From Bombus terrestris (Eukaryota; Arthropoda; Insecta; Hymenoptera; Apidae), in NCBI RefSeq assembly GCF_910591885.1, contig NC_063276.1, positions 9,796,001 through 9,860,000 on the forward strand: 64,000 bases of DNA. Reading direction: 5' to 3'. Position 1 is the stretch's first letter. Each line of letters opens with the position of its first letter. Made by a program: the position numbers and the translations under genes. Below, one piece after another: positions 24,958 to 36,500 of the stretch. The notes beneath the pieces were generated by a model. That model was not told where the DNA came from. It made no database searches and saw only the letters and a list, made by a program, of their open reading frames with translations.

Positions 24958-25095
24958 TTAACCCTTTGCGCACGGCCCATTTGTCCGACAGAATGATCGA
25001 CAAAACTGACTCCTCGATATCCGTAGCTAGAGATCAACGCAGTTTTGTGTGGAGACTCGATCGAAAAGGTCCCTCTACCAAGTGCAAAGGGTTAA
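24958..25095. mobile_element. Short piggyBac-like MITE (138 bp with TTAA ends)
   Basis: The left end reads TTAACCCTTTGCGCAC. The right end, read from the other strand, is TTAACCCTTTGCACTT. The first 12 bases are identical and both ends carry TTAA, the target site of piggyBac-type transposases. The interior is too short to code for anything. CCCTTTGC-type ends next to TTAA are typical of small non-autonomous insect elements. The family call rests only on the ends. Confidence 0.6.
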
Positions 25096-25262
25096 AAGGG
25101 TTGACACGCGGTTAAGCCGCTCCTCCGCGTTCTCGTTAGCAATGAGAAATCACGGGAGGTAAAACGGGATCGAATGGAGAAACGAGTAGTGCGGGTGATC
25201 CCTCCGCCGCGAGAATCGCCGAGGAATCGTCTGGGGCGAAATGGGCCCGCTGGAGATTTGAC

Positions 25263-25289
<27 letters not shown>
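25263..25289. repeat. Poly(A) run of 27
   Basis: An uninterrupted A run. No retroelement body or target-site duplication was found beside it. Confidence 0.9.
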
Positions 25290-25293
<4 letters not shown>

Positions 25294-27050
25294 TGTACAT
25301 ATCGAATTTATTAAACTTTACTCTTACTTGCTGGTTAGAGTGCGCCAGGAGTGGTCTAACTAAGATGCATGCGCTACAACACATCCGCTGGCTATCTTAA
25401 ACCGCTTAAGAAGCAACATGGAGCGACAGAAAAAGAAAAGTAACTTTCAAAATTCTATTCTTCTACGCGTAATGCGTAATGTGTACGCGCGACGCATACC
25501 GGAGGAGGGCACGCCGCTCTTCGGTTCAACGGAAACTATTCGTTCTTTTTATTTCACTCTTTCCGCGAAAGCGAATCTTCCAAGTGACGATCGTTTCCAT
25601 ACAAACGGAAGTCCTTCGTTCGTTGGGATTTTTCGGGGAATCCGAAAAATTGGCATCCGATTGGCATTTTTCATCGTGCAAGGTATTTGTCGCGATTTTC
25701 GGTCGCATTTTTATGACGTTTCGCAAAGTGTCCAAGCGAGATCACGGCGATTCGCGAGCACCCGAGAAATAGGAGTAGCCGAGGGTAGAGGGTTGGATGC
25801 GCGGTACAAGGTGAATCGGAGTTGCGAACAAACGCGGCGAATGCAAAGGGCACGCAACGCTCGTGTTCCGACCAACCAGAGAGCGGCGTGAAACGAATGC
25901 CTACCGGGGTTAACGAGGCTAATTACGGCTTAATATTAATTAGCCAATTAGCGATGCGCCCGCGGTATTGTGCCTCCGGCACCGACGGTTGCGCCAGCCT
26001 TCGACGCCACCGACCGAACGGCGAATGAAAAAAAAAGAAAAGAAAAAAGGAAAGAAATCTATGAATCTTCTACTAAAAAAATAAAAAAAAAGAAAGGGGG
26101 AAAAATACAAAAAAGAAACTGATGAGAGAGAGAGCCATCACAGATGGCGATAAATACTGACAGATACACTAATTCGAAGTTTAAGTGAGTTATAGAAGAG
26201 ACAGAAACAATACATACGTGAGTGAGTGAGTCAAGTATTACACAACATGAAAAAACAAGGAAAATAAAAAAAAAACATAGTTACTTCTGGCGAAAGTAAG
26301 AGAAACGATATAGTTAGCCGCGATGTACAAATAGGATCGTAAAAGGGGTTTCTATTACGAAAGAAGGAGGAACAACGAAGAGGGGAAAAAAAGGTTGTCG
26401 TACACACAATACAGGTTAGCTACAAGTTTGAAACGAACTACTTTATTGGCAACTCATCTAGGCATGGAACTAAACTAATTATCCGTCGTTCTTCGCGTTC
26501 GCCGCCCTGCGTACTCTTGCTGTGTATCGTGCCGTGTCTCGATCCTTCCGCGGTTCGGAATCGTCCATGTATCGCATCGCGCGTTTCTATCGTCTCTTTT
26601 CTATCGCGGGCATCGCTCGTTCAACGGATCCGCGTTTATGGCACAACAAAGTAGCGAAACCAAATTAAGATAACAACTATAGTAATGATTGGAAGAAGGA
26701 AAAAGAAACAAAATTAAGAATGACAATGGAAAGAAAAAGTACGAACATAAAAGGTAAAACTGAAGAGGGAAAGAAAGAAGACGAAGATTGACAATGAGAT
26801 TTCTCGAGCGTTCGTTTAAATACGCTCGTCTGTTTTTTTATCGCGATTACCAATGTATTTCCAATCCTTTCGAGTTTCCTTTAAAATACGTTGGAAACTC
26901 GAGATTCATCGGCAATTACGATTATGATGGAAAGCAGAAAAATAGAAAAACAACGATCGATGACGATAACAACGATACGCAACAGCAACCATGATCGCAG
27001 TCGTACTTGCAGGGGTGACGATACCGGCGGTAAAAATAATCAACGATGAT

Positions 27051-27133
27051 AACCGATAATAATAATGATAAAGTGTGGTGATAATAGTAGTAGTAGTAAC
27101 AATGATGATGACAATATTAATACTAATAATAGA
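27051..27133. repeat. AAT/GAT/AGT trinucleotide tract
   Basis: Imperfect triplet repeats give Asn/Asp- and Ile/Thr-rich artificial frames on both strands. Confidence 0.85.
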
Positions 27134-29470
27134 GCGATAATGACAGTAAATAGTAATAAGGATAGAACGAGGTATACGGAATATTGGATAGCCATAAACG
27201 GAGGATTGTGTAGGGTGTGGGTGGACTCGTCTGATCGAGTCGAGAGACACGTCTGATACGTGCCTCGGCGAGGGTGAATTATTTCTTTTTATCTTCGTCT
27301 CTTTTCATCCAATCCCTCTTTCTCGCTCCGTTGTCCGCCTTGGTCGTTTGGCCGAGGAAAAAAACGGTATTTATCCCAAGGCTCTTTCCCTCGCTTTTAT
27401 TTTTCGAGGAACGCTGCTTCGACGTGAAAGAACAGCAGCAGCGGTAGGGGAGTTTAAGAAAAAGTTGCGGTATTATTACAGAAACGATCGATCTCCGTTA
27501 AGAGACTCGGATTCTCTGAAAAAGTTCTCCTTTTAATCCTCTACTCACTGCTGCTCCGTCGATAAACGATCAAGTATTTCGTTCGTCATTTGAAAATTTG
27601 GGTATCGGAGGAATTATATCGGATAATTGAAAGTTTTAAACGATTAGAAGTGGTGGGTTTTAGAATGTGGGCAGTTTAATTTCCGTGTAAAGGGTATGCC
27701 AGCCATATACAAGATATATATACCAGGAAAAGAAAAGAAAAATAGAAACGATCGAATATTTGAAGTATCAGAGCGTGGCTGACATGGCAGACATTCGATC
27801 GATAATATTTTGCGCGAATGTACATTCAGATCGATAACATTGTAATTAAAGGAAGAAAAAGTAAAACGTACTGCGTACGCGTACAAACATTTATCGACAA
27901 AATATTAAAAAAAAAATAAAAATAATTTCGAAAATAAACAAGAGAAAAAGGAAAAGGAAAAATCGATCGAATGATCGTTCCGATGAGACACGGTCGCGAT
28001 GAAACGTCTGCAAGGAAGCAGAGCAGCGAGTTATACTATTCTTAAAACATGTATAATACAATGAAACGACGAGGGCGGTGAAGGAACAACGGGATTCGGA
28101 TCTAAGATATTTCAACCAGCATGCTTCACCTACTGATCATTCTCAACTAATGGATGGTTAGCGATCATTAAAATACTAACTACGCTAAGAATTACTCTCG
28201 ACATTCGCAATAAGTACGTTAACGTGTGTACGTGTGTTTTATGTATGAGCATGTGCGTGTAGCGTATAAAATACATAATCACCGGCATATGTATGAGAAG
28301 GGATTTTTTTACAGATAAGGAAGGTTTTCAGGTAAAAAGAAAAGAAGGAAAACGTTCGTAGAGGAGGAACAGGTTAATCGTCGTCGATGATGTTTTCTTG
28401 TCGATTGCAAATGACGAGAAGGTTCTGTTCCGCGTCGACGAGGAAATCGATCGGTCGGATCGAGCGCCCCCGCGTTTCTCCTCGTCGGAACGCGTCCTTC
28501 CGTTCTCGCGTCAAACGATTGACGTATTTCACGCGAGACCGTGGAAGCGCTCTCTTCCTTCCTTTCGACCGACATTGCGGAATATACGATCAAAATAGAA
28601 AGAGGAGTAATTTTTGTTACAAGAAACAAATAAGAGGAACACGATGGAATGAAGAAGGTGCATGGTAAGAAGAAAAGGAAAAGTAGAAGCTGCAGGGGTA
28701 TAGGGTACACCGATATCGGGTTGTCTTCGAGGTCAGTTTTAAGTACGCACCCATGTTCTATCTCGAAACTGCGTACCATCTCGAAGTACGCAGACCGTGG
28801 AAAATAGAATTCGGTTGCACCGTGGTCTCTAGTCAAATCATTGCCTCTTGCTTGCTTTTTTTCGCTAGATTACGCGCACGCGTGCACGCGTACCTGTTTC
28901 CGCGATTTCTCGTATTAAGGCGTGCTCCGTTATCTCACTCTCTCTCTTCCATACATTCGCTAACTCTTTTACTTCCTCACACTCTCACGCGTGCTCACAC
29001 TCCCACTCTCTCTTTCAAATTTTTTTTTTGTTTCTTATTTATCTAAGTACCATCTTATAAGTCATAAATATCACTCGCGAGCTTTGTCGTCGTTAATATT
29101 ACGGTACATATTAAGTATATGTTTAAAGTATATATCACTAAAGAATATTACTTGTCGTTTGAAAGAGGATTCTTTCCTCGAACTTCTCCCGCTCCGCTAT
29201 AACACGTTTTCGCCGCGCCGTTTTCTTTTTTTTTCTTTTTCTTTGTTCGCCGGAGCGGTGAGTCCCTTTCCTTTAAATATCTCTTTACGCGTACAGATTA
29301 TCGTCTCCCTTTTTTTTTTCTTTTTTTTCTTTTTCTCACTCGATTCGTGTCGTCACGCTTATCGTATCTCGTTAAACTTAAATAATACACAGCTTACAGT
29401 TTCAGTAGATCGCTTATTGCTCGAAGTTTCTCACATTTGTTTCGCGGCATCGCGTTCCTCTCGCCGACGA

Positions 29471-29471
<1 letters not shown>

Positions 29472-29516
<45 letters not shown>
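29472..29516. repeat. (CT)n microsatellite
   Basis: A nearly pure CT dinucleotide tract of about 45 bp. Confidence 0.95.
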
Positions 29517-31813
29517 GTCGTTTGCTAGCGGCGAATCGTGACGTCTGCATGCGCGGGACCGTTTCGTCCGACCATCTTCCGCCCAATCGTTCGCGAATTA
29601 GAACGGTATCATAAATAAATAGAAGAATCGCAGATCGCGATCGTCAATCCAAGTCTTTGCGGAGACTCGTCTGTTGTCTCGTCTGCTCGGTCGATCCTTC
29701 GCGTTTCTGCATCGACAATATCCACTCGACGTAGTATTTTTAACGCTACGGCATCCGGGTGACGCCACGTGAGAATTAAGCATTGACGTATCTCTACCAT
29801 TATTTAGAGATTCGAGAAAAATCAACTATCTCAGTTTACTACATGTTCCTATAAATGTGACAAAAATGATATTTTATCAATTGTCGAGGAAAATGGTCGT
29901 TCGTGATAGCGTCGATAGAAAAAGGAAAGAAAGGCGGAAGAGCAAAGGGAGAATGAGGTGAAAGGGAAAAGAAACAAATTTTCACGAACGAAAAAAAGTT
30001 GGTCAGAGAGCGAAGGATCGATGACAAAGAGACGCGAGACGAATACACCGATGGAAAGGTGCGAGTCGATCGAAAGCGGCGGAAGATCGAGCCGCGGAAG
30101 CAGCCGCCTCGATCGATTCCTGGTCGCGAAAACGAGAACAGCGTGACGCCTACGGATAGGTATAAATTAAGTATCGACTCGTTTTGTTTCGAACTCCTTA
30201 AAATTCTAGTCTTAATCTGCTTGAAACTTACAACTAGGATCGCTTAATTAACGCTGAGCTAATCTCAATCTTGGGTTCCTGTTATCTTGGTCGCGTTGCT
30301 CGCGACTCTAGTACACCTAGAAACGAGTATCCCTCAGAAATGTGTTTTCTTTTCTCTTTTCTCCTTCCCTTTCTCTGTATATCGCGGTTGAATCGCGGGT
30401 TGCTCGTGCTACTCGCGCGATGGAGAAATATTGTCTTCCGTTACTCGAAGAAAAATATATGTATACCTATGCGCTATCTTATTTAAACGCGTCCCGTGTA
30501 ACGCCTGTTTCGCACGCCTGCTTTTTCTCTCTACGTGTACGCGTGGTTGACCGTGCGCGTTTGCGACCGTGTGACCGAACGCGCGAACAGTCGTTCACCG
30601 AACGAAAGCGCGCAGCAACTAAAACGGAGACAAAACAAGAGAAAAAAAGGGCAAAAAAAGGGAAGAGAAAAGTTAGCCGAGATCGCGACGAAAGCTGACA
30701 AACGGATGGGCGAAGAGAGAAATAGACAGACGAACAGCTAGAACGTTTCCACATATGCTTCGTTTGGCACTTTGACCGAGGCGGAGGAGTATGTCGCGCG
30801 ACAAACAGGAGAACTGCCTCGTTCTCTGGAGCGGAAGAAAGGGGTGTCGCGGACCGCGATCGTGTCGCCCTTTACAACGTGGAGCGTTCCTTTTCCACGT
30901 GCTTTCGTTCGGGTTTGCCAACAACGTCGCCCCGTGATTTTTTGCAAATCGACAAAATAGGATATAGGATAGAACCGACGAAAGAAACGTCGAAAAGAAA
31001 AGCAAAGCGAACGAATCCAGTGAGTAATCGGGCTCGCGAGGTCGTTCGTTCACGGTGTAACACATCCAAATGTCTCGTCCTCTTTCTCTCTGTTTCTCAT
31101 TCTACCTCCCCTGTTTTATTGCTTCGTGGTCGAGATCCTTGAGAGTGGAACGGTCGCGAAATGACCGCCTATATCGTTTAAATAATTAAGTAATTAATTA
31201 GCATACGAGCGAGCGCGGTTGAACAACGTCGCGCGTAGCAGGGACCATGCTAATCTAACTAGGAACCGAATGTGTGGCGAGAATATCGTGGAACGCGTGA
31301 AACAATTACGATGGACGAAATCAAAGAAATTGAAAATGAAGGAAATAGGAAAGGAAAAGAAAAATATATACGAAAATTCGCGAACGAAGGATGCAAGGTT
31401 ATCGCAACAAAATATGCGATGCGATCGAATTACGCGCGACTTGTTTCTCTTTTACATATGCACACATACATACAATTGTTCTGCCTCTCGTCCTCGCTGC
31501 CTCTCACATTCTCTCGCTAATAAATTAATCGGCAAGCGATAACGACGAGTAGTAAACGCAAGAAAAATGTCTTCGGTTTTTGGGCTGGGAAGTCCTCACG
31601 CCCTAGTCGGGGACACCACCTCGGACTCTGCGACCCTTTCGAGTTTATGTCCGTATCCGCTTTTTTCTCGTTTCTTTCTCTCGAATCGCTTTCTACGACT
31701 CATCCTTCTCAACGTATAAATTCTCGGTATATCTAACACGTAACGCAAATACGTGACAAAAGCAAAAAGAAATGTAGAACTGGTAACCGATTACACAAAG
31801 GACAGCAGACATT

Positions 31814-31819
31814 TTTATT
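31814..31819 (-). promoter_or_regulatory. First candidate poly(A) signal of musashi
   Basis: TTTATT on the plus strand reads AATAAA on the minus strand, about 235 nt downstream of the musashi stop. Musashi 3' UTRs are usually long, so this may be only a proximal site. Confidence 0.3.
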
Positions 31820-32052
31820 CGTTCAACGGGAAGACGATGGCGAAAGTTTTCGCGCTGACTCAAATGCGAAGCATTTTTCAAAGTGGCAGCCAGAGAAGTA
31901 TTGAATCGGCGAGAAAGAGGAAAAGAAACCGAGAATCATCTGAAGGAACGAAGACATCTGCGTCGCGAGGAAGAGTCAGCAGAGACTCGATCGCCGCAAG
32001 ATTTCAGGTCGCAGAGCCGACGTTGGGTGAAAGACGACCGAAGCAACGGCGT

Positions 32053-34432
32053 TTAAACGTACATGCCCATTCCATACATGGAACCCCAGTCGACGCCCTG
32101 GAAGCTGGACATGTCGACGTTGGTGAGCGAGTATCCCTGGTAGGGATTGGCGGGCGCAGCCGCAGCCGCGGCAGCCGCTGCAGGAGTGGCTGCTGCCGCG
32201 GCAGCTGCGGCGGCGGCGGCTGCCGGTGGAGCCGGAGCTGGGGCCGGCGCTGCTGCGGCCGCGGCTGCGGCGACCGCCGCCGCCGGGATTGGATATGGCG
32301 CGTATCGATACGCGGACAACGCCGGGTAACTGCTGGCGAACAGCTTCCCGTATCCGGCGACGGCGTTTTGTACCTGGGCAGCCGCAGCCGCGGCCGCGGC
32401 AGCTTGCACTTGGGCCTGCGCCTGAGCCGCAACGATCTGCGAGGCCGCGGCAACCGGCAGTGGAGGCTGTGGCGCCAGTCGAACGCCCAACGCTCCCAAA
32501 ACCACCCTCTTGCCGAGGGTCAACGCGCCTGGCTGAACCGCCTCCTTGGGCTGAGCCTTCTTGCATTCGACTTTCTTGTTTTTGATCGTATGGAAGTGGA
32601 TCTCGCACACGCGGTCCACCACGTCCTCATTCTCGAACGTGACGAATCCGAAGCCACGATGCCGCTTCGTCTGTTGATCCATCAGCATCACCGTTTCCTC
32701 CACCTTGCCGAACTGGTTGAAGTAGGCCTTCACTTCGTCGCTACTAGTGTCCTGACTTACGCCGCCGACAAAGATCTTCTTCGTGCGATTCGCCTGTTTC
32801 GCGCGGTTCTTCGGTGTCGCGTGTTTAGGGTCGATCTTCTTCCCGTCCAATGTGTGGATTGGACACTTCAGCACCTTGTCCACGCTACCGGGCTCGGCGA
32901 ACGTGATGAAACCGAAGCCGCGACTACGCTGTAACCGAACAAGCCAGAACGGCCACGATGCACAACGACCGTCTCTTCCAACTTCCCCGTCTCTCTCTCT
33001 CTCTCTCCCTCTCCCTTTCTCTCTCTGTCTCTTACACACACGCACACACACACGCACACACACAAGCACACACGCGCGCTCTCTCTCAGTCTCTGCACGC
33101 ACGCTTTCGCTGCTTCCTATATCGAGTGTCCCTTTCTTTAACTGTATTCGACAACCTGCCTATAGTCTATGGATATTGCTTCGTTTTTCCGTCGATCTAA
33201 TCCGGCGAGACGTCGATTTCGCCTGAACTTTTATAAAACGAACGCGGTGCTATAAACGCGTCGCGAATATTTTCGTATCGTTCAGTTTTTTCGTAGGATT
33301 GCTTATAACGAGAAAACTCTTTTATTACCGTCGCGTTCCGTCCAAAAAGTATCCTGTCTCGTTTATCTCGATATCGTACTCTGTATTGTAAAAGAGGTAC
33401 CATAAAATCTCCTTTTATGTACAGTTAACTAATTACTACCAAACTACCGTTTACATGCAAGACTGTCCAAGCCAATGTAAGACAAACATTCTAGGATTAC
33501 GTGAGACAAGGACTTCGAATAAATATGATAAGAATCAACTGAAGTTACGGTCGTTAATTGCATCGCTACCGAATACGAGTAATATATGTATAATCTATGC
33601 CCACAGTCCTCGTTCGTGATTTCTCTCGAATCCCGTGCGAACGTATCTTTTAGAAACGAGCCTCTGCCTCTTTTCCACCTTTTACAAGTTTTAAATACAT
33701 GTTTTAATACAGTAAAATACCAAAATACGCTTCTACTTCCTTTACACTGTCTCAGCAATTAGTTACATCGATTAGTACAACTTTCTCTCTACGATCTACT
33801 GTGTGAAGTCTCGTGCAAAAGTGGAAGGAAGAAACTGGTGCATCGAATCTCCTCGAGGCGAATTGCGTTTTCATCTTTTTTTTCTTTCTCTTTCTCTTTT
33901 TTTTCTTTTTACCCCCTTCCCATTACCGATTCCGAATCTTTTTCCTTCTATGCGAACGGTTTGACCTATCGAGGAGGAAATGGACAAGAATTTGAACGCG
34001 TCGATGGCCCGTTCGCGAGCTTCTTCATCTTTTCTACGTTTCCTCGGTATCTTTCAAACGCGAGATGTTTTCAGGAAATATCTGATAATTTCAGTAAAAT
34101 TTGATTATCACGATTTTGATTGTGGAAGCTCGACGAAAATTTCGGGCCAGCGACCGAGATGGACAAGCCGACGGAGAGCTTCCATCGAGTAAACCGACCT
34201 GTGTAACCGGATCCTTCATGATCAGGACATCGGTGACGGTACCGAACATGCCGAAGTATTCCCTGAGCTTCTCGCTGCTGGTCTGCCAAGACAAGCCACC
34301 GACGAAGAGTTTGCCAGGTGCCGGGTCGCCGCCATTCGGTGTACTCCTGCCGGAACTGCCGGAATGGCTACCGTTTATAGGCACCAGGGCATTGTGAAAA
34401 TCGTGTTCGATCGCACCGTTCGCCGCCTCCAT
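32053..34432 (-). CDS. msi: RNA-binding protein Musashi (two RRM domains)
   Basis: Coding exons 34432-34199 and 32928-32053 join in phase 0 to 369 residues. RRM1 (about 41-118) has RNP2 LFVGGL and RNP1 RGFGFITF; the intron falls just before RSRGFG. RRM2 (about 130-207) has RNP2 IFVGGV and RNP1 RGFGFVTF and ends at KKVECKKAQPKEA. An alanine-rich linker (about 240-340) follows, then a tail with NVDMSSFQGVDWGSMYGMGMYV at the C-terminus. This tail and GGVSQDTS identify Musashi itself rather than the related Rbp6. The family binds UAG-containing 3' UTR motifs and controls translation in neural progenitors and the germ line. The ATG at 34432 gives a complete RRM1, but its exon begins at 34439 after an acceptor, and the frame runs through to that splice. 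An upstream exon could therefore add residues. RRM2 and the whole C-terminus lie in one exon. Confidence 0.96.
32929..34198 (-). other. Intron within musashi RRM1
   Basis: A 1270-bp intron with donor CAG|GTCGGT and acceptor GGTTACAG. It interrupts RRM1 between KDPVTQ and RSRGFG. The polypyrimidine tract at the acceptor is short, and the compound (UG)n(GA)n repeat lies just upstream of it. Confidence 0.9.
32990..33094. repeat. (CT)n(CA)n compound microsatellite in the musashi intron
   Basis: A CT tract followed by a CA tract. In the musashi transcript (minus strand) it reads (UG)n then (GA)n and ends about 60 nt before the 3' splice site of the second coding exon. Confidence 0.95.
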
Positions 34433-34439
34433 GCCGGCG

Positions 34440-36500
34440 CTGAAACACACATCGTATTCGTCATCGATTAAACATTGCATCTAACTTTTATTCGTTGATA
34501 TTTCTATCGAGGATAGAGAGACAAAGAAGGAGAAAAATTGGAAGAGAAGAGAGGCATGAGATTAATCTTAGTCGGAGGTTTCGGGTTTTCGTTGCTTGGT
34601 AAAACAGAATTTTCGGGAATCGTGTTTTCAGGGTGTAAGAATCATCATTTCTACGTGACGTAATTGCACAGCAAGGAACTTGAAATTTCTCGTACGTACT
34701 TAGTTATTAGTGAATAAAGCACAATTATCTTTAATATTACTTTAGCTATTATATTTTATCACGATACGTTCTTTCCAACAAAGTTTATTAGTTCATCAAG
34801 CTCGAGCGTATAAAAGAAGACATTTTCGAAGCAGCGTACAGTGATACACCCGGAAGCTTCGACTCTCAACACTCTCTCCGATTAATCTCATTCTTTCATA
34901 CAAACTTACATTCGGATAAATCTATGTAAATCTCGTTTGACATCGCGAACGACTAAATCAGACCACAATAGCGTGAAAAGGGAAACGAGACGGCCAAAAC
35001 TAGAACTCGACGTCATTACATAATTAACAGCAGGTTACATTTTAATTACTGATGTAAGGCGAGTTGCGTGGAAAAAAGAAACTTTTTCCTTGCGACGGTT
35101 TTCCAACGGCAGTTTATTGTCCGACTCGCGAATCACCGGCTGGGCCCTCGTTTCTTCTTCGCGCACGTGTTTACGCGTCGCACGGTATTAAGCGTAGCTT
35201 GTCCCTTACATTCTGCGTATACATATGTACTTGAAACGCCTCGAAATGTTCCGAATCGACCTCTCCTACTACTTTTCTGCCCGCTCGCGCTTTCCGTGAG
35301 ATGAGCTAATCTCGCCCGCGAAATTTTTGTTTAAAATTAGTCGTCGTTTAAGAAAAGAAACTAAATCTCATCGTCGTTTCGTTTAAATCATTGTGGAAAG
35401 CAGTCGAGCGATCGGTAAGATCGACGAAACCATCTAACATTATAAGTGTGTAAAATTTGTACCATAAAAGTCAAAATTAAAAGTACATGGAGAAATAATG
35501 TAAGAACAAAATTATTCAAATTCTGGAAAATCCACCGTCGTGAATCTATCGAATTATTAGGAAAATTATTACGAACCGGTATTTCTAAAATTAACAGGTT
35601 CCAAAGATATTTGCTTTTAACAAGTTTCAGGAGAAACTCGGGTGACGCATTTTCTCTTTTCGTTTCAGGTAATCCCGTTACTACTACTACAAACTTTCGT
35701 GATCATTGGCGTGCCTATCCTGTGCTGTCACAGACTATTTGTCACCACGATCGATGTTCAGTAAGTTTAGCCCTAATCAGATCGGATATATGTACATCCT
35801 ACGCTGAAGGGTTCTCGTTAGCAATCCAACGATTACAATCAACCCTGGATCTAATAATCGAAATTCTTTACACGCAGGATTCCGCCGGGAAATCGTCGTT
35901 TCGAGATAACGTCTCCTCCAGGATTTTTCGACCTACGAAATCCTCGGATTCTCAAGGTAAGAGCCGCGATCTTGGATCGATGCACGATTTACATTAGAAA
36001 ATTGTATCTAAGAAAACGTTCTCCAACGTTATCCAACGAATTCCTCCGAAGGAAAAACATTTTAGCTATCATGTTTCTTTCTTCTTCCACTGGAAAGATT
36101 CGATTGAGCCGATAGAAATGCGCTACGAGCAACGCTATTTTATTTTCGCCCTTCCTCTCGTTATTATTCTCAATCGCCAATGATTCGTTGCCTGTCTCCC
36201 TACGAGCGCTACAATGGCACCAACAATCGCAAGAATGGTAGTACTCATCCATCGTTGTCACGTAACAAACTATCAATCACCAACTATTACCATCGCCTCT
36301 TGTCCTCTCTCATTTTCACCACATCTCAAAATTAAAGAAATCCCGAGGATTATCGTACAAATTCCTGCATTCAGTCGCCTCTTATCACTCCTTTGGGCGT
36401 CTCCTTCTCCCCTTTTACTCGTTCTCACCAAACCTTAAGAAACCTGGAGAAACCGCCGAATTACCATACAAGTTCCTCTATTCCATCGGTCCATTCAAGT
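34440..36500. other. Stretch upstream of the musashi coding start
   Basis: No coding exon could be supported. It is probably intron of musashi leading to 5' exons further right. The 183-codon plus-strand frame at 35446-35997 shows no family features. Confidence 0.45.

Larger units (their letters stand above)
25096..32052. other. Gene-free stretch, in part probably the musashi 3' UTR
   Basis: No coding exon was found. The part nearest 32052 must contain the 3' UTR of musashi (minus strand), which could be several kb long. The stretch holds a poly(A) run of 27 at 25263-25289, AAT/GAT triplets at 27051-27133 and a (CT)n tract at 29472-29516. Frames such as 28991-29614 arise from these low-complexity tracts. 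Confidence 0.5.

Noticed and set aside
28991..29614. A 207-codon plus-strand frame
   Set aside because: Made of Ser/Leu/Phe runs from (CT)n and T-rich tracts; no family features.
31753..32934. A 393-codon plus-strand frame opposite musashi
   Set aside because: It is the complement of the GC-rich, alanine-rich musashi exon, where GC-rich codons leave few stops on the other strand. The translation is Arg/Gly-rich without a domain.
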